Numbered from the stretch's first letter, positions 43,383 through 52,203 are shown. The stretch: 64,000 nucleotides of DNA from Bacillota bacterium (GCA_021769295.1 JAETTD010000004.1:62001-126000), one strand, 5' to 3'. The notes: a model not told the origin generated them from the letters alone. Program-made: numbers and translations.

Positions 43383-43724
43383 CTATTCCTTAGTTTTAAT
43401 TTTTGCAGCTTTACCTGTTCTTTCACGCATGTAGTTGAGCTTAGCTCTTCTTACATCGCCTCTTCTTACTACTTCAATCTTTTCAATCTTAGGTGAATGA
43501 AGCGGGAATGTCTTTTCTACGCCAACACCTGATGAAATTTTTCTTACGGTAAAAGTTTCACTGATACCGCCGTTCTGCTTTTTCAGCACAAAGCCTTCAA
43601 AGATCTGAATTCTTTCTCTGTTGCCTTCTTTGATTTTGATATGAACCTTAACTGTGTCGCCCACACCAAAAGCAGGGATATCACTCTTTTCATATTCCTG
43701 AGTGATTGATTTCATAATATCCAT
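43383..43724 (-). CDS. rplS: 50S ribosomal protein L19
   Basis: 113 residues. Conserved motifs: [16 protein letters not shown] (about 16-31), [59 protein letters not shown] at 43724 follows GAAGGAGGAAAAAT; a longer frame to 43754 has no basis. Preceded by a consensus-spaced promoter and a leader of about 65 nt. Confidence 0.97.
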   Translation of the reverse strand: MDIMKSITQEYEKSDIPAFGVGDTVKVHIKIKEGNRERIQIFEGFVLKKQNGGISETFTVRKISSGVGVEKTFPLHSPKIEKIEVVRRGDVRRAKLNYMRERTGKAAKIKTKE

Positions 43725-43790
43725 ATTTTTCCTCCTTCCCTCCAAGACGTTCATGGCACAAACAATCTCCAGAGGACCGCCCGTAATAAC
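43725..43790 (-). promoter_or_regulatory. rplS leader, possible autoregulatory element
   Basis: The transcript from the promoter at 43797 would have a leader of about 65 nt containing GGGCGGTCCTCTGGAG and GTGCCATGAACG. L19 leaders in Firmicutes can be structured regulatory RNAs, but I could not match this one to that fold by eye. Confidence 0.25.
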
Positions 43791-43796
43791 TTGTAT

Positions 43797-43825
43797 ATTC
43801 TAACATACAAATTCTTTGATTTCAA
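43797..43825 (-). promoter_or_regulatory. rplS promoter
   Basis: TTGAAA (43820-43825), 17-base spacer, TAGAAT (43797-43802). Confidence 0.75.
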
Positions 43826-43854
43826 GATTTTTTTACGTTTAAATGTACAATTTT

Positions 43855-44790
43855 TTATGCTCTCGGATGAGCCCTGTCATATACATCTTTGATTCTCGTC
43901 TTAACATAAGCCAGATATACCTGTGTTGCGGAAATATCCTCATGCCCCATAAGTTCCTGCAGCGACTTGATATCCGCACCGTTTTGAAGCATGTGAACCG
44001 CAAAGGAATTTCTTATCACCTGCGGAGTAAGGTTTAACTCAAATCCGGCTTGGTCGCCGTATTCTTTGAGAATCTTCCACAGTCCCTGTCTGGTTATAGG
44101 CTTACCCTGAAAATTTACAAACAGGTGATTCTCGGCTTCGTTATTTCTTACAAAACGTTTTCTTGAATATTCAAAATATCTTTCCAGCGCAGCTTTCGCC
44201 ATACGGCCTATAGGTATTATACGTGCCCTTATGTTTTCTCCGGAGCAAGTGACAAAACCCATGCGAAGATTTATATCCTCAAGCTTCATATCTATCAGTT
44301 CGCTTGCACGAACTCCCGTGGCGTACAGCAGTTCTAAAATAGCTCTGTCCCTTATTCCCTTGTCCGTATCGCCGGGAAGTTCCATAAGAGCGTCTATCTG
44401 TTCAGGCTGCAAAAACTCCATTTTCTTTTTTTCTATCTTAGGAGACCTGATATTATCTGCGGGATTCTCTTTAATTTGAGATTTTTTCTGTAAGAAGTGA
44501 TAATATGTCCGTATGGATGCCAGTTTTCTGTTGACGGTTGATTTGGAACGACCTGCCTGCTTCAACTCCATGAGATACGAAACCACATCCGCATTTGTTG
44601 CATCACAAATGCTGCTCACTCCGCGGCCTGTCAAAAAGTCTCTGAAATGAAGCACATCCCTCACATACGCTTTGGCTGTGTTGCCTGACGCCCTCTTTTC
44701 ATTTGTTAAATACTCTGCAAATTGTTCCAAATTATTATTTCCCTTTAAAGTCTTTTTCTTTAGTATATTACTTAATTTCGGATATTTCAA
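43855..44790 (-). CDS. tyrosine recombinase, XerC/XerD-like
   Basis: Site-specific recombinase, 311 residues. N-terminal SAM-like domain (about 20-105: LEQFAEYLTNEKRASGNTAK) and C-terminal catalytic domain (about 125-311). Catalytic residues visible: Arg I in LLYATGVRASELIDM, Arg II in PQVIRNSFAVHML, His in LMGHEDISATQVYL, and the nucleophile Tyr in the same stretch (QVY). The usual box II HxLRH reads QVIRN here, so the first His is Gln. Otherwise length and motifs match Xer proteins, and the housekeeping surroundings argue against a phage integrase. No att or dif site was found. Confidence 0.85.
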   Translation of the reverse strand: MKYPKLSNILKKKTLKGNNNLEQFAEYLTNEKRASGNTAKAYVRDVLHFRDFLTGRGVSSICDATNADVVSYLMELKQAGRSKSTVNRKLASIRTYYHFLQKKSQIKENPADNIRSPKIEKKKMEFLQPEQIDALMELPGDTDKGIRDRAILELLYATGVRASELIDMKLEDINLRMGFVTCSGENIRARIIPIGRMAKAALERYFEYSRKRFVRNNEAENHLFVNFQGKPITRQGLWKILKEYGDQAGFELNLTPQVIRNSFAVHMLQNGADIKSLQELMGHEDISATQVYLAYVKTRIKDVYDRAHPRA

Positions 44791-44880
44791 TTAAAACTTG
44801 TCGAATGCGGTCATATTATGCATCCAATTTTCGGTAACGCTTTTAATTCTTCTACGTAAAATTGGATATGGGAGTTTGAT

Positions 44881-45450
44881 ATGATTGTAAACAAAAAGAT
44901 TACTTTAACGTTATTATTTATTCTCGCCGTAGGCATATGCACGGGAGCATTTTTTGAAGTGTACATGCAGGGCGAAGGAAAAGAGCAACTTATGGAAATG
45001 CTGTCGGGATTTTTTTCGGGGGAAAACACCCAAAGTTTTCATATTGCATTTTTTAACTGCATAAAAACGTGGCTTATCATAGCGCTCATACTGTTTTTAT
45101 GTCCTTTTTTTCCTCCGCTGGCTATCATGTGCCCCGCAATACCTCTTTTAAAAGGTCTTGCCCTCGGTTTTTCGGCAACCATGCTGATTGAAACTTTTAA
45201 AGTTAAAGGCGTATGGTATATATTGTCCACCATGTTGCCTCACGGCCTGATACAGATTCCGGCGCTGTGCGTACTTGCAGCTCTTTCGCTTCAGGGCGCC
45301 TTTCTCACATCAAAATACTTTCTGTCTAAGCGCCGCCGCTCTGCAAATAAAAATGCCCTGCAAAATTATGCAAGGCAATACTTGATATGTTACGGTATAA
45401 CCATGGTTTTCATCATTATTTCATGTTTAATTGAAGCCGCCCTGATGTAA
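44881..45450 (+). CDS. spoIIM: stage II sporulation protein M
   Basis: Part of the SpoIIDMP peptidoglycan-remodelling machine for engulfment. 189 residues with five hydrophobic segments: about 8-25, 62-85, 88-110, 120-145 and 168-187. The order and the motif NCIKTWLIIALILFLCPFFPPLAIMC with LLKGLALGFSATMLIETF and MLPHGLIQIPAL are typical of SpoIIM. Divergent from the Xer-like gene; its last 35 bases overlap the 3' end of the nudix gene on the other strand. Confidence 0.87.
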   Translation: MIVNKKITLTLLFILAVGICTGAFFEVYMQGEGKEQLMEMLSGFFSGENTQSFHIAFFNCIKTWLIIALILFLCPFFPPLAIMCPAIPLLKGLALGFSATMLIETFKVKGVWYILSTMLPHGLIQIPALCVLAALSLQGAFLTSKYFLSKRRRSANKNALQNYARQYLICYGITMVFIIISCLIEAALM

Positions 45451-45973
45451 TTTCTTCTTTGACCATGAGAATGGCAACAATGGTTTTTGCATCGTTGATT
45501 TCGCCTTTCATTACCATTTGGCACAATTCGTCTATATCTCTTTCTTCTATGTCTATGGCTTCGTTTTCGTCGAAGGAAGTCTCTCCCGGCTTTAAGTCGG
45601 TGCAAAGGTACAGATAGAGTTTCTCTTCGGAATATCCTACCGAAGGATAGAAATATGTCATGTATTTTACTTTGCCTGCGCTGTATCCGGTTTCTTCTTT
45701 AAGCTCACGAACTGCGGTTTCGTCGGGCGTTTCGCCCGGATCTGTCTTTCCCGCAGGAGCTTCCAACATCACTCTACCTGCCGGTTTTCTGTACTGGCGA
45801 ACCATTACCATTTTACCTTCGGCGGTGACGGCCGCCAGAACCGCTCCTCCGTTATGCTCGACTATCTCTCTGTAAGATATTCCGTTTTGAACGGTCACTT
45901 TATCCTTACGCAGGTTTATTATGGTGCCTTCATATATGCGCTCGCTTTTTAAAGTCTTTTCTTCAAAAGTCAT
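45416..45973 (-). CDS. nudix hydrolase, ADP-ribose pyrophosphatase type
   Basis: 185 residues from ATG at 45973, which follows AAGGAGGCACAGG. Nudix box GKTDPGETPDETAVRELK continuing EETGYSAG (about 87-110) with all canonical Glu residues; Pro-rich spacing FYPSVGYSEEKLYLYL downstream, as in NudF/ADPRase. Hydrolyses ADP-ribose or related dinucleotides. Convergent with and overlapping the spoIIM end. The longer in-frame extension upstream overlaps the spoVS terminator and is not used. Confidence 0.93.
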   Translation of the reverse strand: MTFEEKTLKSERIYEGTIINLRKDKVTVQNGISYREIVEHNGGAVLAAVTAEGKMVMVRQYRKPAGRVMLEAPAGKTDPGETPDETAVRELKEETGYSAGKVKYMTYFYPSVGYSEEKLYLYLCTDLKPGETSFDENEAIDIEERDIDELCQMVMKGEINDAKTIVAILMVKEEITSGRLQLNMK

Positions 45974-46022
45974 CCTGTGCCTCCTTGAAAGTTCTCTTCT
46001 CGTATATTTTATCACAAAAGGC

Positions 46023-46068
46023 AAAAAAGATAAAGAGACTGCCCGTCTGTAGCAGGTCAGCCTCTTTA
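46023..46068 (-). terminator. spoVS terminator
   Basis: TAAAGAG (46031-46037) and CTCTTTA (46062-46068) with inner CTG/CAG and CC/GG pairing; the minus strand then has TCTTTTTT. Confidence 0.8.
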
Positions 46069-46073
46069 TGTAT

Positions 46074-46334
46074 TTATCTCGGTTCAACGAGAAGCTTTAT
46101 GGCTGTTCGTTCTTCACCTTCTATCTGTATATCGGTAAATGCCGGTATACATACCAAATCGATTCCGCTCGGGGCGACAAATCCTCTTGCGATAGCAGTC
46201 GCTTTTATGGCCTGATTAAGCGCTCCTGCGCCTATAGCCTGAATTTCTGCGCCTCCCTTCTCTCTCAACACACCTGCTAATGCTCCTGCTACTGAATTAG
46301 GATTAGACTTAGCTGACACTTTTAAAATCTCCAT
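46074..46334 (-). CDS. spoVS: stage V sporulation protein S
   Basis: 86 residues, the fixed length of this very conserved family; Alba-like fold implicated in sporulation and septum control. Sequence EILKVSAKSNPNSVAGALAG, INQAIKAT-equivalent ALNQAIKATAIARG and IDLVCIPAFTDIQIEGEERT are diagnostic. ATG follows AACAGGAGGAATAACA. Strong marker of a spore-forming lineage. Confidence 0.97.
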   Translation of the reverse strand: MEILKVSAKSNPNSVAGALAGVLREKGGAEIQAIGAGALNQAIKATAIARGFVAPSGIDLVCIPAFTDIQIEGEERTAIKLLVEPR

Positions 46335-46532
46335 TGTTATTCCTCCTGTTATAATCTCTTATCTTGGTTGTCATCGCTTATTGAGCTCCCTGCGATAACC
46401 TAATTATAAATTCTTTTTACATAATTTTTCCAAAAACTCTTCGACAAATTCACTCATTTAACAACTTTTTTCACTTTTTTTTCACTAAACCCTTGCTTTT
46501 TTCCAAATATTTTTGTACAATTACATTGTGGT

Positions 46533-46609
46533 TATCCCCCCTGATAACCTCATAATCTCAAATCCAAAATACCCCTTTTGAACAAAGTAGACTGCTCCCC
46601 TGCAGTCTA
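46533..46609. promoter_or_regulatory. small hairpins in the spoVS / YprB-like divergent gap
   Basis: GTTATC-7-GATAAC near 46533-46550 and TAGACTGC (46588-46595) with GCAGTCTA (46602-46609), the latter followed by TTTTG and 34 bases before the plus-strand ATG. AGGTTATC-type motifs recur in the 308-bp gap. No gene is visible; the hairpins may shape the leader of the plus-strand gene. Confidence 0.35.
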
Positions 46610-46642
46610 TTTTGTTATCGACCCGCAGGAGAATTCAGTCAT

Positions 46643-47686
46643 ATGAAAATCATAAAAAACACTCACAAGCTTGAATTTTTTTCTTCCAAAATCATAAATC
46701 AGTACTTCGGAGATATGCGCATGGGCGTATTTGACATTGAAACCATGGGCCTTAACCCGTCCAGATGCCCCATAATACTTACGGGATTTATGGTTATTTC
46801 CCCAAACGGCGACTGCACGGTAACTCAATATTTTGCCGATACTCCCGAGGATGAAAGACTGATACTGGAATATCTTAAAAAGGATTTTCAAGATGTCGAC
46901 TACGTCCTGACATACAACGGCAAGCATTTTGACCTGCCTTTTGTTGAAAAGAGAGCAGCAATCTTGGGATTGGACGGGTTTGATTTTAATTTCTATAATA
47001 TGGACTTGTACCTGATATTGAACGGACACAGTCAGCTTAAATATCTGATAAAAAATCTGAAGCAAAAAACCGTAGAAGAATACATGGGACTGCAATCATC
47101 AAGAGAAGATGAAATTTCGGGCGCTGAGAGCGTCAGCCTCTACGAAGCCTTTTTAATGTGTCAAAATGCCGATGAAAAAAAAGCTTTGAGGGAAAAGATA
47201 CTTCTGCACAATCATGACGACCTGATTCAACTGTATAAGCTTATGCCCATATTGCGCAGCACCGATATACACAGGGCTTTTAACAGCCTCGGTTTTCCTG
47301 TGAAAGGCCATAGCGGCTGGCCTTACATGAACCTGACTTCAGTCAAGGTAAGCTATACGGGCTTAACTCTTCTGGGAAGATATTACGGAGAGCCTTTCTC
47401 CTACATGTCTTATGACACTTTCACCGATAATTTTTCGTGCGAATTCAATACGGAAAACCGGTTTTCTTTTAAAATACGCACGGAACGCCACAAGGGCAAT
47501 ACATTTATAAATCTCAAACTCTTTTTTGATGATTACGAAGATTTTAAAATATATCCCAACTATGTAAATGACTTTTTGTTCATATCAAGCGGCAGCAGTA
47601 TAAACGCCCTTGAAATCAACATGTTTGCAAAAAAATTCCTCCAAAGATTTATGGACGAAAACATATGCCCTCTTATGGTTCTCTAA
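46643..47686 (+). CDS. RNase H-like exonuclease-domain protein (YprB-like)
   Basis: 347 residues. Residues about 25-215 form a DnaQ/RNase H-like 3'-5' exonuclease fold: MGVFDIETMGLNP (D-x-E near 31/33), VLTYNGKHFDLPFVEKR (N..D near 100), and LLHNHDDLIQLYKLMPIL (H-x-D near 200), the pattern of the YprB/RNase_H_2 family. The C-terminal 130 residues are beta-rich and not recognised. ATG follows CGCAGGAGAATTCAGTCAT. Role in nucleic acid metabolism; exact substrate unknown. A tRNA gene follows. Confidence 0.85.
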   Translation: MKIIKNTHKLEFFSSKIINQYFGDMRMGVFDIETMGLNPSRCPIILTGFMVISPNGDCTVTQYFADTPEDERLILEYLKKDFQDVDYVLTYNGKHFDLPFVEKRAAILGLDGFDFNFYNMDLYLILNGHSQLKYLIKNLKQKTVEEYMGLQSSREDEISGAESVSLYEAFLMCQNADEKKALREKILLHNHDDLIQLYKLMPILRSTDIHRAFNSLGFPVKGHSGWPYMNLTSVKVSYTGLTLLGRYYGEPFSYMSYDTFTDNFSCEFNTENRFSFKIRTERHKGNTFINLKLFFDDYEDFKIYPNYVNDFLFISSGSSINALEINMFAKKFLQRFMDENICPLMVL

Positions 47687-47726
47687 GATTGCCCTTTTAA
47701 ATATCAAAAAATTTGCAAGCGAATGC

Positions 47727-47755
47727 TTGTCAAATGGTATAAACCATGATATAAT
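47727..47755 (+). promoter_or_regulatory. promoter of tRNA-Glu
   Basis: TTGTCA (47727-47732), 17-base spacer, TATAAT (47750-47755), 12 bases before the tRNA. The spacer contains the inverted repeat ATGGT-ATAA-ACCAT. Confidence 0.82.
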
Positions 47756-47766
47756 AATTGGGTCAT

Positions 47767-47841
47767 GGCTCTATGGTCAAGCGGTTAAGACTCCGCCCTC
47801 TCACGGCGGCAACTCGGGTTCGAATCCCGATAGAGTCACCA
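47767..47841 (+). tRNA. tRNA-Glu (anticodon CUC)
   Basis: Acceptor stem GGCTCTA / TAGAGTC (one G-T pair), anticodon arm CCGCC-CT-CTC-AC-GGCGG with the anticodon at 47800-47802, T arm CTCGGGTTCGAATCCCGA with the GTTCGAATCC loop, and an encoded CCA end at 47839-47841. Single tRNA gene with its own promoter and terminator. Confidence 0.95.
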
Positions 47842-47862
47842 AAACAATGCTATCATTAAAAG

Positions 47863-47915
47863 GAGGGCTGTCATCTTAACGATTACATTTCGTTAAGGCG
47901 ACAGCCCTCTTTTTC
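47863..47915 (+). terminator. tRNA-Glu terminator
   Basis: GAGGGCTGTC pairs with GACAGCCCTC, inner CTTAACG with CGTTAAG, then TTTTT. It may also serve the converging ABC permease gene. Confidence 0.85.
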
Positions 47916-47923
47916 TTATAATA

Positions 47924-49072
47924 TTATTCTATCATTATTTCTTTAATTGAAATCTTCTTCACTTTTTCGGAGTATACAAACATTAAGATTTCATAAGCCG
48001 CTATAAAAACAACGAGCGAAACAAGCATGACAGGAACATCAAATTTATAAACAGGAACGCCTTCAACATCTTTAAATACGATGTCCACCATAATGCGTAG
48101 CAAGGCATACTGATATACGGTTCCGACGGCAAACCCCATATAGGACAGCGGCCTGTATCCGTCAAGGATTGCCTTGCAGCAGTCTTTTGATGAATAACCA
48201 AAGGCTCTCATCATAGAGATTGTTTTGGTGTTTCCACCGATAACCGTTGTAATAGCGAGGAACATGGTTGTAAATGCCAAAGCAAGGCCGATAACCAGCA
48301 TCATCGCTCCCATCATTTCACTCGACAGATCTTTCATGCTAAAGGACATCTGCGTCATAGAAGAAAAACAGAAGGAAGCAAAGATTATGAAAAAATCAAG
48401 AGCTTTTTTGCTTTTTAAAGTGCTCCTTTTCAGGTCATCCACGAAGGAACGCTCGCTGAGCTTGTCATCTGTACGCTTTTTCCCCTTGTCTACACTATGA
48501 AAATCATTTCTCAGAAGCGACAACACGGGCCTCTTTAATTTCCACCAGGCATAACCGATGGCAAGCAAGGAAAAGCCTACAGTGGGCAAAATCACAAAAT
48601 AAAGAAAAACGGCCGGGTGAAAGTGTATGACAATCTCCGGGAGCATTTTATCCTCGTTTTGAAGTGCGTAAAACCTCGGCATCATCAGAAAGGCGATGCC
48701 AAAGCCTATGACAGTTCCCATGAGAGCGGTCATGCCGAATACCCAAAAATGTTTTGCGACTTTTATATTGGAATACCCCAAAGCCTTTAAAATGCCTAAC
48801 TCTTTTTTGTGGGTATCTATATAATGCTTGATATAAAACATGAGCATCACAACCGAAGTAAGGAGCAGGCAACCGCCGCTGACCATGCAAACTACTTTTG
48901 CTGTCGATACCTGAGCGTCATAGAAAATCATGGACAATTCTGAGGTGATTTGACTCTCTACGGATTGTACGTCAAAATAAAAATTCAGAAACATGGTGCA
49001 TATGACCACGGCGCAACAAACGATGATTGAAATGCCGATGAACTTTGAAGCGTTCTTTATTCCGATAAGCAT
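47924..49072 (-). CDS. FtsX-type ABC transporter permease
   Basis: About 382 residues from ATG at 49072, preceded by GGTGGTGAAGTA and 4 bases after the ATPase stop. FtsX fold: N-terminal segment (about 13-33), extracellular part of only about 35 residues, three segments at about 70-90, 115-140 and 160-185 with KKELGILKALGYSNIKVAKH (the FtsX box), then a second set near 230-345 with KTISMMRAFGYSSKDC. This looks like an 8-segment permease with two FtsX units and small loops. Works with the adjacent ATPase; TetR regulator upstream. Substrate unknown; such cassettes often act in drug or lipid export. Confidence 0.87.
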   Translation of the reverse strand: MLIGIKNASKFIGISIIVCCAVVICTMFLNFYFDVQSVESQITSELSMIFYDAQVSTAKVVCMVSGGCLLLTSVVMLMFYIKHYIDTHKKELGILKALGYSNIKVAKHFWVFGMTALMGTVIGFGIAFLMMPRFYALQNEDKMLPEIVIHFHPAVFLYFVILPTVGFSLLAIGYAWWKLKRPVLSLLRNDFHSVDKGKKRTDDKLSERSFVDDLKRSTLKSKKALDFFIIFASFCFSSMTQMSFSMKDLSSEMMGAMMLVIGLALAFTTMFLAITTVIGGNTKTISMMRAFGYSSKDCCKAILDGYRPLSYMGFAVGTVYQYALLRIMVDIVFKDVEGVPVYKFDVPVMLVSLVVFIAAYEILMFVYSEKVKKISIKEIMIE

Positions 49073-49076
49073 TACT

Positions 49077-49769
49077 TCACCACCCAATCTCATAAGCGGT
49101 TTTCTGCACTTCGTTTTGATAAATATCCGATACCTTCCCGCTGTTCATTTTGACCACGGTTTTAGCCATTTCTGCAATATTCAAATTGTGGGTTACCATG
49201 ACAATGGTAAAACCATATTGCTTTTTCAGTTTGCAGATATAGTCCAGCACCTGTCGGCCCGTCTGCTCATCCAATGCTCCTGTGGGCTCATCGAGAAAGA
49301 GAACCTTGGGTTTTTTCGCCAAAGCTCTTGCGACGGAAACCCTTTGCTGCTCTCCGCCCGAAAGCTCACCGGGATATTTATGCAGCTTTTCCCCCAGTCC
49401 AACTGCTTTAATGACGGTTTTATAATCCTTGTTGCCTGCTAAATCAGCACCCATTTTCACATTTTTATCCACACTCATATCCGGGAGCAGATAATACTGT
49501 TGAAAAATAAAGCCGATATTTTCCTTACGGAATGCGGTTAATTGGTTGTCGGAAAGCGCTGTAATGTCCGTTGCATCGTAAAATACTTTGCCGCTGTCCG
49601 GCCGTTCAAGTCCCGAAATTACATTTAAAAGAGTGGATTTTCCGGAGCCTGATGCTCCGAGGATTACGACAAAATCTCCGTCCTGAATTTCGAGGCTGAT
49701 TCCTTTCAATATCTGAGAGCTACTCTCGCCGTTTCCGTATGATTTTATAATGTCCTTCACTTTAATCAC
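49077..49769 (-). CDS. ABC transporter ATPase, MacB/LolD type
   Basis: 230 residues. Walker [15 protein letters not shown] (about 41), Q-loop [15 protein letters not shown], signature [16 protein letters not shown] (about 138), Walker [19 protein letters not shown]. Start ATG overlaps the TetR stop by 8 bases. Pairs with the FtsX-type permease encoded next. Confidence 0.94.
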   Translation of the reverse strand: MIKVKDIIKSYGNGESSSQILKGISLEIQDGDFVVILGASGSGKSTLLNVISGLERPDSGKVFYDATDITALSDNQLTAFRKENIGFIFQQYYLLPDMSVDKNVKMGADLAGNKDYKTVIKAVGLGEKLHKYPGELSGGEQQRVSVARALAKKPKVLFLDEPTGALDEQTGRQVLDYICKLKKQYGFTIVMVTHNLNIAEMAKTVVKMNSGKVSDIYQNEVQKTAYEIGW

Positions 49770-50343
49770 AGTTTTTGCACTCCTTTATGTTTTTCAAAAT
49801 GCTCATGCAGACCTCTGTCAGCATAGCGCTGATTTCCTCGCCGGTGAAACGGCACATTTTGGTTGCGCAAAGGGTGGCAATGCCGTGGGTATAAATCCAG
49901 AGATGTCGATATAATTTTTCGGCAAAAAACTCATCAATTCCATGGTCCTTTTCAATGGATAGGAGGATTTCCTCATAGCTTTCCTCAATCAACGGCAGCA
50001 CGCCCGATAAATCGGGAATTTGCAGCTGTTCCGTCATGAAGAGAAGCTGAAAAAGCTTTGGCTCATGGATGGAAAAGAGGATATATTGGGTTCCCACGCC
50101 TTTAAATGAGTGTTCCTCCTTTAAACCTTTATGGACATATTCTTTATACAGCGACTTTGCGGCTTCAATTACAGCCTGTCTGACCTCGTCCATGCTTTGG
50201 AATACCGTAAAAATCGGCCTTGCCGAGCTGCCGAGGCGGATTCCCAACGCTCTGGAAGTTAAGGCTTCAAGCCCGTCTGCTTTGACGATATTGAAGGCGG
50301 CTTCGACAATTTCCTCTTTTGTAAACTTTGCTCTTGGCGGCAT
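49762..50343 (-). CDS. TetR/AcrR-family regulator
   Basis: 193 residues. N-terminal HTH (about 8-55): FTKEEIVEAAFNIVKADGLE, ALTSRALGIRLGSSARPIFT. C-terminal ligand domain (about 75-190) of the WHG type. First gene of a three-gene cassette with an ABC ATPase and FtsX permease, so it likely represses its own operon. ATG follows AGAAAGGAACGAGAT. Consensus promoter at 50392-50420; the leader between has an imperfect palindrome ATTCAA-4-CTTGAT near 50365-50380 that could be its operator. Confidence 0.9.
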   Translation of the reverse strand: MPPRAKFTKEEIVEAAFNIVKADGLEALTSRALGIRLGSSARPIFTVFQSMDEVRQAVIEAAKSLYKEYVHKGLKEEHSFKGVGTQYILFSIHEPKLFQLLFMTEQLQIPDLSGVLPLIEESYEEILLSIEKDHGIDEFFAEKLYRHLWIYTHGIATLCATKMCRFTGEEISAMLTEVCMSILKNIKECKNCD

Positions 50344-50391
50344 ATCTCGTTCCTTTCTTTATTAAATCAAGTGTTTTGAATCATATGTTTT

Positions 50392-50420
50392 ATTATAGCC
50401 AAGGCAGTGTCAAATGTCAA
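50392..50420 (-). promoter_or_regulatory. promoter of the TetR-ABC cassette
   Basis: TTGACA (50415-50420), 17-base spacer, TATAAT (50392-50397), both perfect consensus. A second TTGACA overlaps at 50408-50413. Confidence 0.82.
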
Positions 50421-50445
50421 CAGGCCGCTTGCGCCATAGCAAAAG

Positions 50446-50720
50446 GAACCGCTAAAAGCAGTTCCTGATTTATTGCTGCGGATGCAGCTATAGCGTTGGC
50501 TTTTTGCAAGGAAATCGCTCAAACAGCCAACATTTATTACAATAACTGTAAATTCAGGGCGGCTTCCAAGGCCTCCGTTGGCTTTTTGAGCTTCTTATCC
50601 GGAATTGGCCTACAAAAAACCTTAAAACTGTAAGCCAATTTTGTATCCCAATTAAAAACAGCCAACATAGCCTCGTCGCAGCATCGAGTGAGTAGGTATT
50701 ATGTAAACCTATGTTGGCTG
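50446..50720. repeat. intergenic segment with hairpins built on GTTGGCT/AGCCAAC
   Basis: Contains a GGAAC-GC hairpin (50446-50466), GTTGGCT (50495-50501) paired with AGCCAAC (50525-50531), another GTTGGCTTTTT at 50577-50587, and the perfect 12-bp stem CAGCCAACATAG (50659-50670) / CTATGTTGGCTG (50709-50720). The last one has T-rich tails on both strands and probably terminates the MFS gene on the minus strand. No gene is visible in 50421-50790; whether a small RNA is made is unknown. Confidence 0.6.
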
Positions 50721-50790
50721 ATTTTTGTTTTTTTCAGGATTGTGACAACATCGACATTCTTCGACCACCCCAACATTTATTATAGGGCCT

Positions 50791-52179
50791 TCACCCTATT
50801 ATCTTCTTGATGTCATCCATATATTCGTCATAGTTCTTTCCCTCTTTTCTCAGCTTGAGAACTGCCTGCAAAGAGGCAAAGGTCTTTTTGTTGATAGGGA
50901 AGATTTTAAGCACCAAAGCACCACCAAGCAAACATGCGCACGGTATCAATATAAAGGCAGCATTTAAAAATACATGAACGGCTTCGGGCTGAACGCTGTT
51001 TTGCGGATTGAACCCGGCCATATCAAACATAATACCGAAACACTGCACCATTATGGCAGTGATAAGCGTTCCGAGAACCGATACAAAAGACATTATGTCC
51101 CCCTGCCTGTGTTTATAATTGACATATTCGTCCACTTCCACAATATCGTAGAACAAAGAACCGGAAAGCTGCCAGAAGCCCGTCTGAACTACGGCAAACA
51201 AGCCGACGTAAACAGCGCAGGCTATCACGGAAGACGAAGCAAATATATACACGACTATGCCTGCAATACCGCAAGCTGCCATGGTTGTCATCTGCTGCCA
51301 TGCCTTTCCCTTAGCCATAGCCACCTTGTCTATAAACGGCGTCGATATAACGAATATGCTTATGGTAAATATATATATGTAAGATGAATACCTGTTATCA
51401 AGTCCCAGATTGTATTGAAGAAAATACAGAGTTCCCACGTTTATAAGAGAAAAAGCGCAGGAAAAAGCGGTCTTGTACATTATGAGCAGTTTCATGGTTT
51501 TCAACTTAAACAGCTCTCTGTAATTAAAAAATATCTGTTTTAAAACGTTTTTCTTTTCCTTTGCCTTTTTTCGCTTCTCCGCCACATTTTCCCTTATGGT
51601 CAGGAAAGAAATCCCCCAGCTTACAAAGCAGGTGACGGCAAGTATTATACCCATGACCTGCCATCCCGTTTTTTCGTTGCCTTTGAACATGTCAAGTATT
51701 ACAAGGGGCATTACATACCCAATGGCATTGCCGGCAATTGAAAAAATACGCGATATGGTTCTGATTCGTGTTCTCTCATCATATCCGGTGGCTATTTCAG
51801 AGCCCAAAGCGTTGAACGGAATTTCTGACGATGAAAAGAACACTCTGAAAAGTATGGCAAACACGAGGTAATATGCTACGGTAACGATATAAGGAGCATC
51901 TATGGTATGCAATATCAATATCATTATGGGAACCATGGCTATGGTAGCAGCCAGTATAAAGGGCCTCCTGCGTCCAAGCTTGGAAGTGCAGCCGTCCGAA
52001 AGATTTCCCACTATCATGCCTGCGATAAACTCTACCATAAGCGCTACAGAAGATATGGTCGTAGCTATGGTTGAATTAAGTCCGACGCAGTTGGTAAGAA
52101 ATACCACAAAATATGCAGACATAAAGTAATAAACCGCTCCTGTACCCAGTGAGCCCAATCCGTATCCAAAAATCACCAA
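50791..52179 (-). CDS. GPH/MFS-type sodium-symporter family transporter
   Basis: 462 residues with about 12 membrane segments, glycoside-pentoside-hexuronide (MelB-like) family: GYGLGSLGTGAVYYFMSAYF at the start, GNLSDGCTSKLGRRRPFILA after segment 3 (about 60-78), PFNALGSEI, ERTRIRTISRIFSIAGN. The substrate may be a sugar or glycoside; no catabolic genes are adjacent. The start is TTG or GTG at 52179/52176, with AAGGACGG upstream, since no ATG fits. It starts 25 bases after ybaK and may share its transcript. Confidence 0.85.
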   Translation of the reverse strand: MVIFGYGLGSLGTGAVYYFMSAYFVVFLTNCVGLNSTIATTISSVALMVEFIAGMIVGNLSDGCTSKLGRRRPFILAATIAMVPIMILILHTIDAPYIVTVAYYLVFAILFRVFFSSSEIPFNALGSEIATGYDERTRIRTISRIFSIAGNAIGYVMPLVILDMFKGNEKTGWQVMGIILAVTCFVSWGISFLTIRENVAEKRKKAKEKKNVLKQIFFNYRELFKLKTMKLLIMYKTAFSCAFSLINVGTLYFLQYNLGLDNRYSSYIYIFTISIFVISTPFIDKVAMAKGKAWQQMTTMAACGIAGIVVYIFASSSVIACAVYVGLFAVVQTGFWQLSGSLFYDIVEVDEYVNYKHRQGDIMSFVSVLGTLITAIMVQCFGIMFDMAGFNPQNSVQPEAVHVFLNAAFILIPCACLLGGALVLKIFPINKKTFASLQAVLKLRKEGKNYDEYMDDIKKIIG

Positions 52180-52203
52180 TACTATATACCGTCCTTATTC
52201 TAT

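Noticed and set aside
43855..44790. Phage or integrative-element integrase
   Set aside because: The neighbours are housekeeping genes (rplS, spoIIM), length and motifs are Xer-like, and there is no att duplication or phage gene nearby.
46335..46440. Sigma-H promoter for spoVS
   Set aside because: A GGAAAA and a GAATTT box exist, but their spacing is too short for the sigma-H pattern.
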